NCBI GenBank assembly: GCA_040399685.1
Contig: JBBART010000005.1
Span: 62,001 to 126,000, forward strand
Origin: CAIQQQ01 sp040399685
GTDB taxonomy: Bacteria > Pseudomonadota > Alphaproteobacteria > Acetobacterales > Acetobacteraceae
Direction: 5' to 3'
DNA: 64,000 bases
Part shown: piece after piece, positions 16,456 to 25,118 of the stretch
Numbering within the stretch: position 1 is the stretch's first letter
Layout of the letters: the number at the start of each line of letters is the position of its first letter
The notes under the pieces: model-generated
The model's input: the letters and a program-made list of their open reading frames with translations, nothing else
Told to the model about the DNA's origin: nothing
Database searches by the model: none
Made by a program: the position numbers and the translations under genes

Positions 16456-18801
16456 TCAGCCTTCGTCTTCCCGGACGACATAGGTGTAGAACCGGGTGCG
16501 CCCATCTGGCTCGACCTGGCGGAACAGCCCCTGGATTTCGTTCTCAAAGCCGGGGAACAAATTGGCGCCGCGTTCGAACACCTTCAGGTAGTCAATCATC
16601 GGCCGCGCCGCATCGTCCAGCCGTTCGCCCGGCACGATGGTGGCGATGCCCGGCGGGTAGACCACGAACATGGTGGTGGCGATGCGGCCGTGGATGTCGT
16701 CCAGCGGCACGAAATCGACGTTGTTGCGCGTCATGTGGCGCACCGCGACATTGGCTGTCATGGCCATTTCCGGGAAATGGGTGCGGCGGAACTGCTGGCG
16801 TTGCAGCGTGCTGGTGCCGGCATCGCGATAATAGGCGTGCATTTCGGCGCACAGGTCGCGCAGTCGCATGCCGCCATAGCGCTGCGGGCGCTTGCGGACG
16901 AATTCCGGAATGGCGTCTTCCAGCTTGGCGTTGTCGTCGTGCAGGCGCTTGAAGAACACCAAAGCGGACAGCAGCGTGGCGCCCTTGCTGCTCTCCACGC
17001 CCGGCGTGAGCAGGAACAGGATGGAATTGAGGTCGTTCTTTTCCGGCACGATGCGGTTTTCGCGCAGATATTGCGCCAGCACCGGCGCCGGCACGCCGTG
17101 TTCCTCATACTGGCCGGTGGCGCGGTTGAACCCTGGCGTCAGCAGCGTCAGCTTGTTCGGATCGGTCATGGCATAGCCGGGGGCCACATGGCGGAAGCCG
17201 TGCCAGGCAGCGCCGGGGGAGAGTTCCCAATAGGCCGAATCGGCGGCCAGGGCGTCGGTCGGCACGTCCTCCCAGCAGATCTGCTCGCCGTCGTGCTGCA
17301 CGAGGTCGGGCACGAACGGGTCGAAGAACCACTGGCGCGTGGCGTCTGTCTCGCGTTCCTCGAACTCGGCGCGGATGGCGCGCATCTTTTTGCGCAGTTC
17401 GATGCCGAGGCGGATGGTGTCGTCCCACAGAACCTCGCCCTGGCGGCCCTTCATCATCTGTGCGCCGACATCGAGCGAGGCGAACAGCGGGTAGAACGGC
17501 GAGGTGGAGGCGTGCATCAGGAAGGTTTCATTGAACCGGCGATGCTCGATGCGCCGGCGCTGGCCCTTGATGTGGTTGTCGCGCACGTGGATCTGGCTGG
17601 CCTGGCTGAAGCTGGCCAATTGCTTGTGCGTGGATTGGGTGCAGAGAATGCCGGGCGAATTTTCGTCCAGCCCTTCCAGGCCCATGGCGAAACGGCCCTT
17701 GAACATCGGGTGGAATTTGAGGAACCCGGCCCAGGCTTCATCGAACACGATGTAGTCACACAGATGGCCGATCTTCTCCAGGATCATCTGGGCGGAGTAG
17801 ATGGTGCCGTCATAGGTGCATTGCTCGATCACAGCACAGCGGAACGGGCGTGGGCGCTGCCATGCTTCCTTGTCGGTGATGAGCGGGTTGTCGCGGATCT
17901 GTTCGCGAATGCGCGTCTCGTCCAGCGCCTCGATGTCCATCGGCCCGATCAGGCCCTGGGCGTTGCGATCGGTCTCCAGATACACCGGAATGCCGCCGCC
18001 GAGCTGCAATGCGCCGTGATGGGCGGCCTTGTGGTTGTTGCGGTCGAACAGCACCAGATCGCCCTCGGCGACCAAGGCCGTGAGCACGATCTTGTTGGAG
18101 GACGAGGTGCCGTTCAGCACGAAATAGGTGCGTTCGGCGCCGAAGATCTTGGCGGCCTGCTTCTGGGCCTCCAGGGCCGGGCCTTCATGGATCAGCAGGT
18201 CGCCGAGATCGAGCACCGAGTTGTCGAGGTCGTCGCGGAACACGTTTTCGCCGAGATGCTCGACGAAGATGCGGCCCACCGGGCTGCGGCCATAGAACAC
18301 GCCGCCATTGTGGCCGGGGCAGGTCCAGAGCTGGTTGCCTTCCTCGTTGTAGTCCAGCAGCGCGCCGAAGAACGGGGTGCGCAACGTCTCGGCATATTGG
18401 CGCAGGCGGGAGGCGAGGTTCTTGGCGATGAATTCCGGCGTCTCCTCCGCGAGGAACACGTAGCCGTCCGCCTCGTGCAGAATGTCGACGGGGATATCTT
18501 CCAGCCGGTGATGGCGTACGAGGATGATGATGGGGGTGTCGAGCCCGCGCTTGCGAATGAGGCTGATGAGCGCCGCCATCTTGCCTTGCGGCCCGCGCTT
18601 GCCCCAGTCCAGCACCACGCAGCCGATCGCGGCATCGGTTCGGATGACCAGTTCCGCGTCGTCCGCCTTGCGGGCCTTGACGACGTCGAACCCGATTTTC
18701 TCGATTTCCGAGATGATCTGCGCCAGGCGCTGGCCTTCCAGATCCTCGGCGTCAAAGACAGGGGCACAGACCAGAAACTTGAACCGACGCTCGTATTGCA
18801 T
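16456..18801 (-). CDS. Orn/Lys/Arg decarboxylase, class III PLP enzyme
   Basis: A 781-residue decarboxylase with an N-terminal wing (response-regulator-like) domain, a central PLP fold-type I domain with the Schiff-base lysine in TQSTHKQLASFSQAS, and a C-terminal domain. Its length is near that of biodegradative arginine decarboxylase (AdiA) and somewhat above lysine/ornithine types; the substrate cannot be fixed by eye. A TTG start four codons upstream (18813) is possible, but ATG 18801 is preferred. Such enzymes consume protons and make agmatine, cadaverine or putrescine, supporting acid tolerance or polyamine supply. Confidence 0.9.
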   Translation of the reverse strand: MQYERRFKFLVCAPVFDAEDLEGQRLAQIISEIEKIGFDVVKARKADDAELVIRTDAAIGCVVLDWGKRGPQGKMAALISLIRKRGLDTPIIILVRHHRLEDIPVDILHEADGYVFLAEETPEFIAKNLASRLRQYAETLRTPFFGALLDYNEEGNQLWTCPGHNGGVFYGRSPVGRIFVEHLGENVFRDDLDNSVLDLGDLLIHEGPALEAQKQAAKIFGAERTYFVLNGTSSSNKIVLTALVAEGDLVLFDRNNHKAAHHGALQLGGGIPVYLETDRNAQGLIGPMDIEALDETRIREQIRDNPLITDKEAWQRPRPFRCAVIEQCTYDGTIYSAQMILEKIGHLCDYIVFDEAWAGFLKFHPMFKGRFAMGLEGLDENSPGILCTQSTHKQLASFSQASQIHVRDNHIKGQRRRIEHRRFNETFLMHASTSPFYPLFASLDVGAQMMKGRQGEVLWDDTIRLGIELRKKMRAIRAEFEERETDATRQWFFDPFVPDLVQHDGEQICWEDVPTDALAADSAYWELSPGAAWHGFRHVAPGYAMTDPNKLTLLTPGFNRATGQYEEHGVPAPVLAQYLRENRIVPEKNDLNSILFLLTPGVESSKGATLLSALVFFKRLHDDNAKLEDAIPEFVRKRPQRYGGMRLRDLCAEMHAYYRDAGTSTLQRQQFRRTHFPEMAMTANVAVRHMTRNNVDFVPLDDIHGRIATTMFVVYPPGIATIVPGERLDDAARPMIDYLKVFERGANLFPGFENEIQGLFRQVEPDGRTRFYTYVVREDEG

Positions 18802-18922
18802 GACTTGGCCCAACCGTTTGCGATGGAGGTTCTAGCAGGGCCGGTGGTGGGCTCAAAGTCTCGCTGTGTGAATTTGAAGAGTCGGGGCAGCGTCCGTTTC
18901 CACGTGAGCCGGGTCTGCAATA

Positions 18923-19657
18923 TTAGTGGATATCGCCAAAGCTCTGCACGAGGCTGCCGGTTATCAGGCGCCAGCCGTCGACGAGGACGAAAAAGATCAG
19001 CTTGAACGGCAGCGAGATCACGTTCGGGGGCAGCATCATCATGCCAAGGCTCATCAAGACGCTGGCAACGACCATGTCGATCACCAGGAATGGCAGGTAA
19101 AGCAGGAACCCCATTTCGAAGGCGCGGCGAAGCTCGCCCACCAGGAAGGCGGGCACGAGCGCGCGCCAGCCGGCCTGGTCGGGGGAGGCGGGCTCTGGCA
19201 AATGGGCCAGGTCGAGAAACAGCCGTAGATCTTCCCCGCGCACATTGACGGCCATGAATTTGCGAAACGGCTCGCTGGCCAGTTTTAGTCCGTCCATCTC
19301 GCCGATTTGGCCGTTGGCCATGGGCAGCAGGCCGGTGGCCCATGCCTGGTCCAGCACCGGTTGCATCACGAAATAGGTGAGGAACAAGGCCAGCCCGATC
19401 AGCACCGTGTTGGGGGGTGTTCCCTGCGCGCCGATGGCGCTGCGCAGCAGCGACAGCACGATGACGATGCGGGTGAACGCCGTCATCATCACCAGCAGGC
19501 TGGGCGCCAGCGACAGCACGGTGAGCATCACGGTGAGCTGGACGATGCGGCTGGTGGCGCCCCCGTTTCCGGCGGCTCCGAGGTCGATATTGACCGATTG
19601 CGCCAACGCGCTGACGGGTGCCAGCAGCAACAACAGCACCAGGATGATCATTCTCAT
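18923..19657 (-). CDS. fliP: Flagellar export-apparatus protein FliP
   Basis: A 244-residue protein, the usual FliP length. A signal-like N-terminus MRMIILVLLLLLAPVSALAQ is followed by conserved text: LSLAPSLLVMMTAFTRIVIVL, RSAIGAQGTPPNTVL, FMQPVLDQ-like text and the C-terminal LPFKLIFFVLVDGWRL. FliP forms the core of the export gate with FliQ and FliR. The frame is open to 19885, but ATG 19657 overlaps the fliO stop by four bases and gives the correct signal peptide. No fliQ or fliR follows; the next gene is the decarboxylase. Confidence 0.95.
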   Translation of the reverse strand: MRMIILVLLLLLAPVSALAQSVNIDLGAAGNGGATSRIVQLTVMLTVLSLAPSLLVMMTAFTRIVIVLSLLRSAIGAQGTPPNTVLIGLALFLTYFVMQPVLDQAWATGLLPMANGQIGEMDGLKLASEPFRKFMAVNVRGEDLRLFLDLAHLPEPASPDQAGWRALVPAFLVGELRRAFEMGFLLYLPFLVIDMVVASVLMSLGMMMLPPNVISLPFKLIFFVLVDGWRLITGSLVQSFGDIH

Positions 19658-19923
19658 GGCTGGGCCACCGGATATGCGTTGGAGCGGGCCGACAGAACGA
19701 GATCCGTCGTGCCGCCTGTGAGCACGAGAATGCTTTGGCCGTCGCATTCCACCAGCACCACGCGGCGCCGCGGGTCGAGCGCCAGGGATTGGACGAGTCG
19801 CACCCGTCCTGTTGATGGGCCGCCGCCAATTCCGCCGGCCCGAACCATGCGTTGAATCAGCCAAATCAGGCCCAGAACGCCGCACAGGGCGATGAAGCCG
19901 ATGGAGACATCATGAAATTGCAC
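19654..19923 (-). CDS. fliO: Flagellar biosynthesis protein FliO
   Basis: An 89-residue protein with one N-terminal membrane helix (IGFIALCGVLGLIWLIQR) and a cytoplasmic domain with VRLVQSLALDPRRRVVLVECDGQSILVLTGG, as in FliO. It chaperones assembly of the FliP ring. It starts with GTG (19923), and the end overlaps fliP. Short FliO forms like this are common in alphaproteobacteria. Confidence 0.88.
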   Translation of the reverse strand: MQFHDVSIGFIALCGVLGLIWLIQRMVRAGGIGGGPSTGRVRLVQSLALDPRRRVVLVECDGQSILVLTGGTTDLVLSARSNAYPVAQP

Positions 19924-19968
19924 GGATTTTCCGGTGCTGGCTGGAGTTTGAGGCCGTCGGCCGCCGCG

Positions 19969-20334
19969 TCATGTCGTGCCGGGCGGCGGGGCGCGGGACG
20001 TGACGGTGTGTTCAAGCTGGTTGAGGCAGTCCAGCAGGGCGAGAAGCGCCGGGCGGAGCTGACGCCCCTCATGCGGTTCGAGATCCAGCGCGCTTGCGGT
20101 CAGCCGGCCGAACCAGCGATCCAGCCCGGTTAAATCAATGGCGCGGCCCGATTTGGCCAGCGCGAGGGAGACGCGGAGGGTGCGGTGCGCGGCGTGCGCC
20201 AGCGCTTGCGCTGCTTGAAGTTCAGCGTGCGGGTTGGCGCGGGTAAACAGAAGTTTTGTCCAATCCTCAGCCGGTGATGCGCCGGGTGGGCGGTCTTCTG
20301 CGTGGTCCGGATCCTGCGTGTTGCTGGTGCTCAC
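19969..20334 (-). CDS. Hypothetical protein upstream of fliO
   Basis: A 121-residue protein starting with GTG (20334) and not recognised. It has a polar, probably disordered N-terminus (about 1-25) and then an alanine/leucine-rich helical region without signal peptide or membrane segment. It lies 45 bases upstream of fliO on the same strand, so an unrecognised flagellar accessory role is possible. Codon use looks like its neighbours. Confidence 0.6.
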   Translation of the reverse strand: MSTSNTQDPDHAEDRPPGASPAEDWTKLLFTRANPHAELQAAQALAHAAHRTLRVSLALAKSGRAIDLTGLDRWFGRLTASALDLEPHEGRQLRPALLALLDCLNQLEHTVTSRAPPPGTT

Positions 20335-20398
20335 ACGCAGGATTTTAGCGGACGAAAGTTAACGCAAGATTAGTCTCGCAAGTTTGAGGCGGCTTTGT

Positions 20399-22102
20399 TC
20401 AGCCTGTCCGCTTGCGGTTGAATTTGCGGGGCGCGCCCTCGCGGGGGGCGCCCTCATGGGATGGGAATGTGCGCGGAGCAGGTGCGGCACCAGCGGGGGA
20501 GATTTTGTATTCCTGCTCGCCGGCGCGGTCGATGGCAGCGGTGAAGCGTGCCACGGCAGCCTCGGCGATTTCGAACTTCGACTCACGGTCGAACAGGCGA
20601 ATGGCGCCGATTTCCGAGCGGGTCACGTCACCGGCGCGGCAGATGAGCGGCAGCAGCCATTTCGGGTCGGCGTTGTTCTGCCGGCCGATGGTGATGCGGA
20701 ACCAGGACGTTGCGCCCTCGACGCGTATCTTGCTCGGGCCTTCGGCGCGGTCCGGGCGCGTGGCATGGGCGCGGGTCAGATCGCCTTGCGGCTGGCTGTC
20801 GAACAATTCGGCAGGGGCCGGCAGGCGGGCACTGTACATCCGGATGAGGGCGGCGGCGATGTCTTCGGCCGAGCGGCCTTCCAGCAGCTTGCGGGCGAGT
20901 TCGGCGTCCGCACCGCTGGCGCGCTCGGTGAGAATCGGGTCGGCCAGGAGGCGCTCCTGGTCGCGGGCGCGGATTTCGTCAGCGGCCGGCGGGCCGCCCC
21001 AGGTGCACTGCACGCCAGCGGACATGATCAGCTGCTCGGCGCGGCGACGCTTCGGGTGCGGCACGAGCAAAACGCACATGCCCTTGCGGCCGGCGCGGCC
21101 GGTGCGGCCCGAACGGTGCAGCAGGGTTTCGCGGTCGGTCGGCAGGTCGGCGTGGACGACCAGGCCGAGATCGGGAAGATCGAGGCCGCGGGCGGCGACG
21201 TCGGTGCAGACGCAGACGCGGGCACGGCCGTCGCGCAGGGATTGCAGGGCGTTGGTGCGGTCGTTCTGGCTCAGCTCGCCCGACAATGCCACGGCCTGGA
21301 AGCCGCGGTTTTCAAGGCTTGCGTGCAGGCGGCGCACCGCTTCACGGGTGGCGCAGAACACCAGCACGGCGCGCATCTCGTAATAGCGCAGAATGTTGAT
21401 GAGGGCGGCTTCAGTCTCGTGCGCCTGGATGCGGATGGCGCGGTATTCGATGTCGGCATGCGGCTGGTGGCGTACCAGCGTGTCGATGCGCAGCGCGTTG
21501 GTCTGGTAGCGACGCGCCAGGGCTGCGATGTCGTGGGCGATGGTGGCCGAGAACAGCAGCGTGCGGCGGGTGGTGGGGGCGGCGTCGAGGATGAATTCCA
21601 AATCGTCGCGGAAGCCGAGGTCCAGCATCTCGTCGGCTTCATCCAGTGCCACGGCGCGGATGGCGGACAGGTTCAGTTGGCCGCGCTCGATATGGTCCTT
21701 CAGGCGGCCGGGGGTGCCGACCACGATGTGGCAGCCTGCGGCCAAGGCGCGCTGTTCGAAGCGAGCGTCCATGCCGCCGACGCAGGAGACGACGCGGGCG
21801 CCGGTCTGCTCGTACAGCCAGCTGAGTTCGCGGTGGACCTGCATGGCCAGTTCGCGGGTGGGTGCGATCACCAGGGCCAGCGGCGGGCCGGCGCGCTCGA
21901 AGCGTTCGGCGTCGCCGAGCAGGGTGGTGGCGAAGGCCATGCCGTAGGCAACGGTTTTGCCTGAGCCGGTTTGCGCGGACACCAACAGGTCGCGCTCTTC
22001 ACCCTCTGCCGCGAGGACAGCGGCCTGAACCGGCGTTGGTTCGAGGTATTCGCGGGCCAGAAGAGCACGTGCGAGGGCAGGATGGGTCGCGGGAAACGGC
22101 AT
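20399..22102 (-). CDS. DEAD-box ATP-dependent RNA helicase with DbpA-type RNA-binding domain
   Basis: A 567-residue protein. Helicase motifs in order: Q-motif region EPTPVQAAVL, motif I AQTGSGKT, PTRELA, VGTPGRL, DEAD within LDEADEMLDLGF, SAT, then in domain 2 RGLDLPDLGLVVH and HRSGRTGRAG. The C-terminal part (WFRITIGRQNNADPKWLLPL onward) is a DbpA/CsdA RNA-binding fold, followed by a basic tail. It probably acts in ribosome assembly or RNA remodelling. ATG 22102 starts at the helicase core; ATG 22138 adds 12 residues. It is divergent from phnC. Confidence 0.93.
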   Translation of the reverse strand: MPFPATHPALARALLAREYLEPTPVQAAVLAAEGEERDLLVSAQTGSGKTVAYGMAFATTLLGDAERFERAGPPLALVIAPTRELAMQVHRELSWLYEQTGARVVSCVGGMDARFEQRALAAGCHIVVGTPGRLKDHIERGQLNLSAIRAVALDEADEMLDLGFRDDLEFILDAAPTTRRTLLFSATIAHDIAALARRYQTNALRIDTLVRHQPHADIEYRAIRIQAHETEAALINILRYYEMRAVLVFCATREAVRRLHASLENRGFQAVALSGELSQNDRTNALQSLRDGRARVCVCTDVAARGLDLPDLGLVVHADLPTDRETLLHRSGRTGRAGRKGMCVLLVPHPKRRRAEQLIMSAGVQCTWGGPPAADEIRARDQERLLADPILTERASGADAELARKLLEGRSAEDIAAALIRMYSARLPAPAELFDSQPQGDLTRAHATRPDRAEGPSKIRVEGATSWFRITIGRQNNADPKWLLPLICRAGDVTRSEIGAIRLFDRESKFEIAEAAVARFTAAIDRAGEQEYKISPAGAAPAPRTFPSHEGAPREGAPRKFNRKRTG

Positions 22103-22289
22103 GAGCAGGGTATGGCCAGTCTGGCGGGAGGCACGCATTGTCCGAATGGACAATAGACGTATGGAGCTCCGGCGGGGGGGATCAGGTACGCTCGATACAG
22201 GAATGCGGCGCCGCACGCTATTAAACAACGCATAGTCTAGGTCGCCCCTGCGTTGCGTGTGGCGAGGTCTGGCACGGCCGTTATGGCGA

Positions 22290-22329
22290 TCGTCATCGCA
22301 TTGGCATCCAACTGCCACGAACCTGTCAT
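22290..22329 (+). promoter_or_regulatory. Tandem Pho-box-like repeats upstream of phnC
   Basis: Four heptamers resembling the PhoB half-site CTGTCAT occur at exact 11-base intervals: TCGTCAT (22290), TTGGCAT (22301), CTGCCAC (22312) and CTGTCAT (22323). The last two with their four-base spacer form an 18-bp Pho box. The array ends 39 bases before the phnC ATG, where PhoB would act as an activator. PhoB control of phosphonate uptake is well known; its use here is inferred. Confidence 0.6.
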
Positions 22330-22368
22330 CATCTCCGGTGTAAGCCCCACTCCAGATGAGGGGGTGAC

Positions 22369-23154
22369 ATGCTGCGCATTTCGGGCCTTTCAAGGTCTTA
22401 CGGCAACCGGTTCGCGGCACAGGACATCACGCTCGAGGTGGCGCCGGGTTCGTTCATTGGCGTGATCGGTCGCTCCGGCGCCGGCAAGTCCACGCTGCTG
22501 CGCATGGTCAACCGGCTGGTCGATCCGTCGGCCGGCACCATCATGTTCGACGGCATGAACGTCACCACGCTGAAAGGCGGGGCATTGCGAAGCTGGCGCC
22601 GGCGCTGTGCGATGATTTTCCAGCAGTTCAACCTCGTGGGCCGGGTAGATGTGCTCACCAACGTGCTCATGGGCCGGCTGGGCCACATGCCGGCGTGGCG
22701 GGCGATGTTGAAGATGTGGTCGCACGAGGACCGCGTGATCGCGCTGGCCGCGCTGGAGCAACTCGATATCGCCTCTCTGGCGGCCCAGCGCGCCGACCAG
22801 TTGTCCGGCGGCCAGCAGCAGCGGGTGGCGATCTGCCGGGCGCTGGTGCAGGAGCCCGACATCATCCTCGCCGACGAGCCGATCGCCTCGCTCGACCCGC
22901 GCAACACAAAAGTAGTGATGGACGCGCTGCTGCGCATCAACCGCGAATTCGGCATCACCATCATCTGCAACCTGCATTCGCTCGATCTGGCGCGCACCTA
23001 TTGCGACCGGCTTGTGGGCATGGCGCAGGGGCGGGTGGTTTTTGACGACGTGCCGGCCGCACTGACCGAGGAGGTCGCGCGCGAACTCTATGGCCTCGAA
23101 GCCGGCGACGTGATGGCCGAGGCCAGTCATGTGCGCCACGCCATGAAAGTCTGA
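22369..23154 (+). CDS. phnC: Phosphonate-type ABC transporter ATP-binding protein
   Basis: A 261-residue ATPase. Walker A is GRSGAGKST, signature LSGGQQQRVAICRAL and Walker B IILADEPIASLDP. The text VNRLVDPSAGTI, FQQFNLVGRVDVLTNVLMGRL and the final NLHSLDLARTYCDRLVGM match PhnC. AGGGGG lies just upstream of ATG 22369. It heads a phnC-D-D-E-E operon without C-P lyase genes, so it imports phosphonate, phosphite or a similar compound. Confidence 0.94.
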   Translation: MLRISGLSRSYGNRFAAQDITLEVAPGSFIGVIGRSGAGKSTLLRMVNRLVDPSAGTIMFDGMNVTTLKGGALRSWRRRCAMIFQQFNLVGRVDVLTNVLMGRLGHMPAWRAMLKMWSHEDRVIALAALEQLDIASLAAQRADQLSGGQQQRVAICRALVQEPDIILADEPIASLDPRNTKVVMDALLRINREFGITIICNLHSLDLARTYCDRLVGMAQGRVVFDDVPAALTEEVARELYGLEAGDVMAEASHVRHAMKV

Positions 23155-23186
23155 CGCACCTTCATTTGCCCACCAGGAGAATTATC

Positions 23187-24122
23187 ATGATCACTCGTCG
23201 TTCGCTGATCGCCGCCGGCACCGCTTTGGCTGCCGTCCCGATGCTGGCCACCCAGGCTTCCGCCCAGAGCTGGAAGGCCCAGTATCCTGAGCTGACCTTC
23301 GCACTGGTTCCCGCCGAGAACGCCTCGGGCGTGATTGATCGCTGGACGCCGTTCACCAGCTATCTCAGCAAGGAACTCGGCACGAAGGTGACGCTGCGCG
23401 TTGCCAACGACTATGCCGCCGTCATCGAAGGCCAGCGCGCCGGCAACGTGCAGATCGCCAACTATGGTGCGGCCTCGTTCGCCCGCGCCCGCATCACCGG
23501 CGTGAAGACCGATGCGATCCTGATTGATGAGAACAAGGATCACTCGACCGGTTATTACTCGGTGTTCTATGTGCTGGCGACCAGCCCGTACAAGACCGTG
23601 GCCGACCTGAAGGGCAAGAACCTTGGCCTGGTCGACCCGAACTCCACCTCGGGCAACAACATGCCGCGCTTCGTGCTCAACGAAATGGGCATCAAGCCGG
23701 AAGAGTTCTTCGGCAAGGTGGTCTTCACCGGCAGCCATGAGAACGCCGTGATCGCCTTGGCCCAGGGCCAGGTGGACATCGTCGCCAACGCCTGGACCAA
23801 CGCCGAAGACAGCACGCTGACGCAGATGCTGACCAAGGGCATGCTGAAGTTCAAGGACGGCACGCCGATGAAATATTCGGATTTCCGCATCATCAAGACC
23901 TCGCCGGCCATTCTGAACGGCCCGTATGCGATCCTCGCCGATCTGCCGGCCGACCTGAAGGCCGCCATCAAGAAGGCGTTCCTGGACGCGCCGATGAAGG
24001 ACAAGGTTGCGTTCGACCGTATCTCGGACGGCCAGCACCCGGCGTTCAAGGAAATCGGCACGCCTGATTACGACGACACCATCAAGCTGGTGAAGTTCGT
24101 CGACAGCCTGCGCAAGTCCTGA
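23187..24122 (+). CDS. phnD: Phosphonate-type ABC transporter substrate-binding protein (first copy)
   Basis: A 311-residue protein with an export signal (MITRRSLIAAGTALAAVPML, ending ASAQ) and the PhnD fold. Motifs are FALVPAENASGVIDRW, NDYAAVIEGQRAGNVQIANYG, the ligand-site stretch VDPNSTSGNNMPRF, and TGSHENAVIALAQGQVDI. AGGAG before ATG 23187 fixes the start. A close paralogue follows 66 bases downstream. Confidence 0.93.
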   Translation: MITRRSLIAAGTALAAVPMLATQASAQSWKAQYPELTFALVPAENASGVIDRWTPFTSYLSKELGTKVTLRVANDYAAVIEGQRAGNVQIANYGAASFARARITGVKTDAILIDENKDHSTGYYSVFYVLATSPYKTVADLKGKNLGLVDPNSTSGNNMPRFVLNEMGIKPEEFFGKVVFTGSHENAVIALAQGQVDIVANAWTNAEDSTLTQMLTKGMLKFKDGTPMKYSDFRIIKTSPAILNGPYAILADLPADLKAAIKKAFLDAPMKDKVAFDRISDGQHPAFKEIGTPDYDDTIKLVKFVDSLRKS

Positions 24123-24188
24123 GCCTAAACCGGCCAGGGCGCGTCAGCGTCCTGGCCGGCTGCCTGCTGTTTCACCGGGAGAGCCTGC

Positions 24189-25118
24189 ATGTTGCGTCGT
24201 CGTTCACTGATTGCCGCAGCCGCCACGCTGCCGGCAGCCCTCGCCGCACCGGCGCGGGCGCAAGACTGGAAGGCGCAATATCCAGAACTGGTGTTCGCCA
24301 ACGTGCCCAGCGAGAACGCGCAGGGCATGACCGACCGGTTCGCACCGTTCATGGCCTACCTCACCCAGGCGCTTGGCATTCCCGTCAGCCTGCGGATTGC
24401 CAATGACTACGCAGCCGTCATCGAAGGCCAGCGCGCCGGCAATGTGCAGATCGCCTATTACGGCCCGGCCTCCTTCGCCCGCGCCCGCGTGACCGGTGTG
24501 GCCACCGACGCGGTGCTGATCCAGGTGAATGCCGATGGCAGCAAGGGCTATTATTCCGGCTTCTTTGTGCTGGCGAGCACGCCGTACAAGACCATCGAGG
24601 CGCTGAAGGGCAAGAACCTGGGGCTGGTTGATCCGAATTCCACCTCGGGCAACAACATGCCCCGCTTCATGCTGGACAAGCATGGCATCAATCCGGAGCA
24701 ATTCTTCGGCAAGACGATCTATACCGGCAGCCATGAGAACGCGATGATCGCTCTGGCGCAGGGGCAGGTGGATGTGGCCGCCAATGGCTTCACCACGCTG
24801 GAGGACGGCACGCTCTCGCGCATGCTGGCCAAGGGTATGTTGCGTAACCGCGATGGAAGCCTGATGAAACTGGCTGATTTCCGGCTCATCCTGCAATCCG
24901 ATCTCATCATCAATTCGCCGATTTGCCTGCTGTCGAGCCTCCCTGCGAATTTGAAGGCCGCCATCACCTCGGCGTTTCTGGCCGCACCCGTCCAGGCGCC
25001 GGAGGCGTTCGCCCGTCTGTCCAACGGCAAGGATCGGGCCTGGGAGCGCACCGACAACGCGGCCTATGACGACACCGTCAAGCTGATCCGCTTCGTCGAC
25101 AGTCTGCGCAAGGTCTGA
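24189..25118 (+). CDS. phnD: Phosphonate-type ABC transporter substrate-binding protein (second copy)
   Basis: A 309-residue paralogue of the preceding gene, with its own signal peptide (MLRRRSLIAAAATLPAALAA, ending ARAQ) and the same core: NDYAAVIEGQRAGNVQIAYYG, VDPNSTSGNNMPRF and TGSHENAMIALAQGQVDV. It differs at several probable pocket-lining places (YYG for NYG, FTTLEDGTLS for WTNAEDSTLT). A tandem duplication with possible divergence in ligand preference is the simplest reading. The stop overlaps the first phnE by one base. Confidence 0.93.
   Translation: MLRRRSLIAAAATLPAALAAPARAQDWKAQYPELVFANVPSENAQGMTDRFAPFMAYLTQALGIPVSLRIANDYAAVIEGQRAGNVQIAYYGPASFARARVTGVATDAVLIQVNADGSKGYYSGFFVLASTPYKTIEALKGKNLGLVDPNSTSGNNMPRFMLDKHGINPEQFFGKTIYTGSHENAMIALAQGQVDVAANGFTTLEDGTLSRMLAKGMLRNRDGSLMKLADFRLILQSDLIINSPICLLSSLPANLKAAITSAFLAAPVQAPEAFARLSNGKDRAWERTDNAAYDDTVKLIRFVDSLRKV

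Noticed and set aside
16408..19005. An 865-codon plus-strand open frame
   Set aside because: Mirror frame of the PLP decarboxylase and part of fliP, with no recognisable motif.
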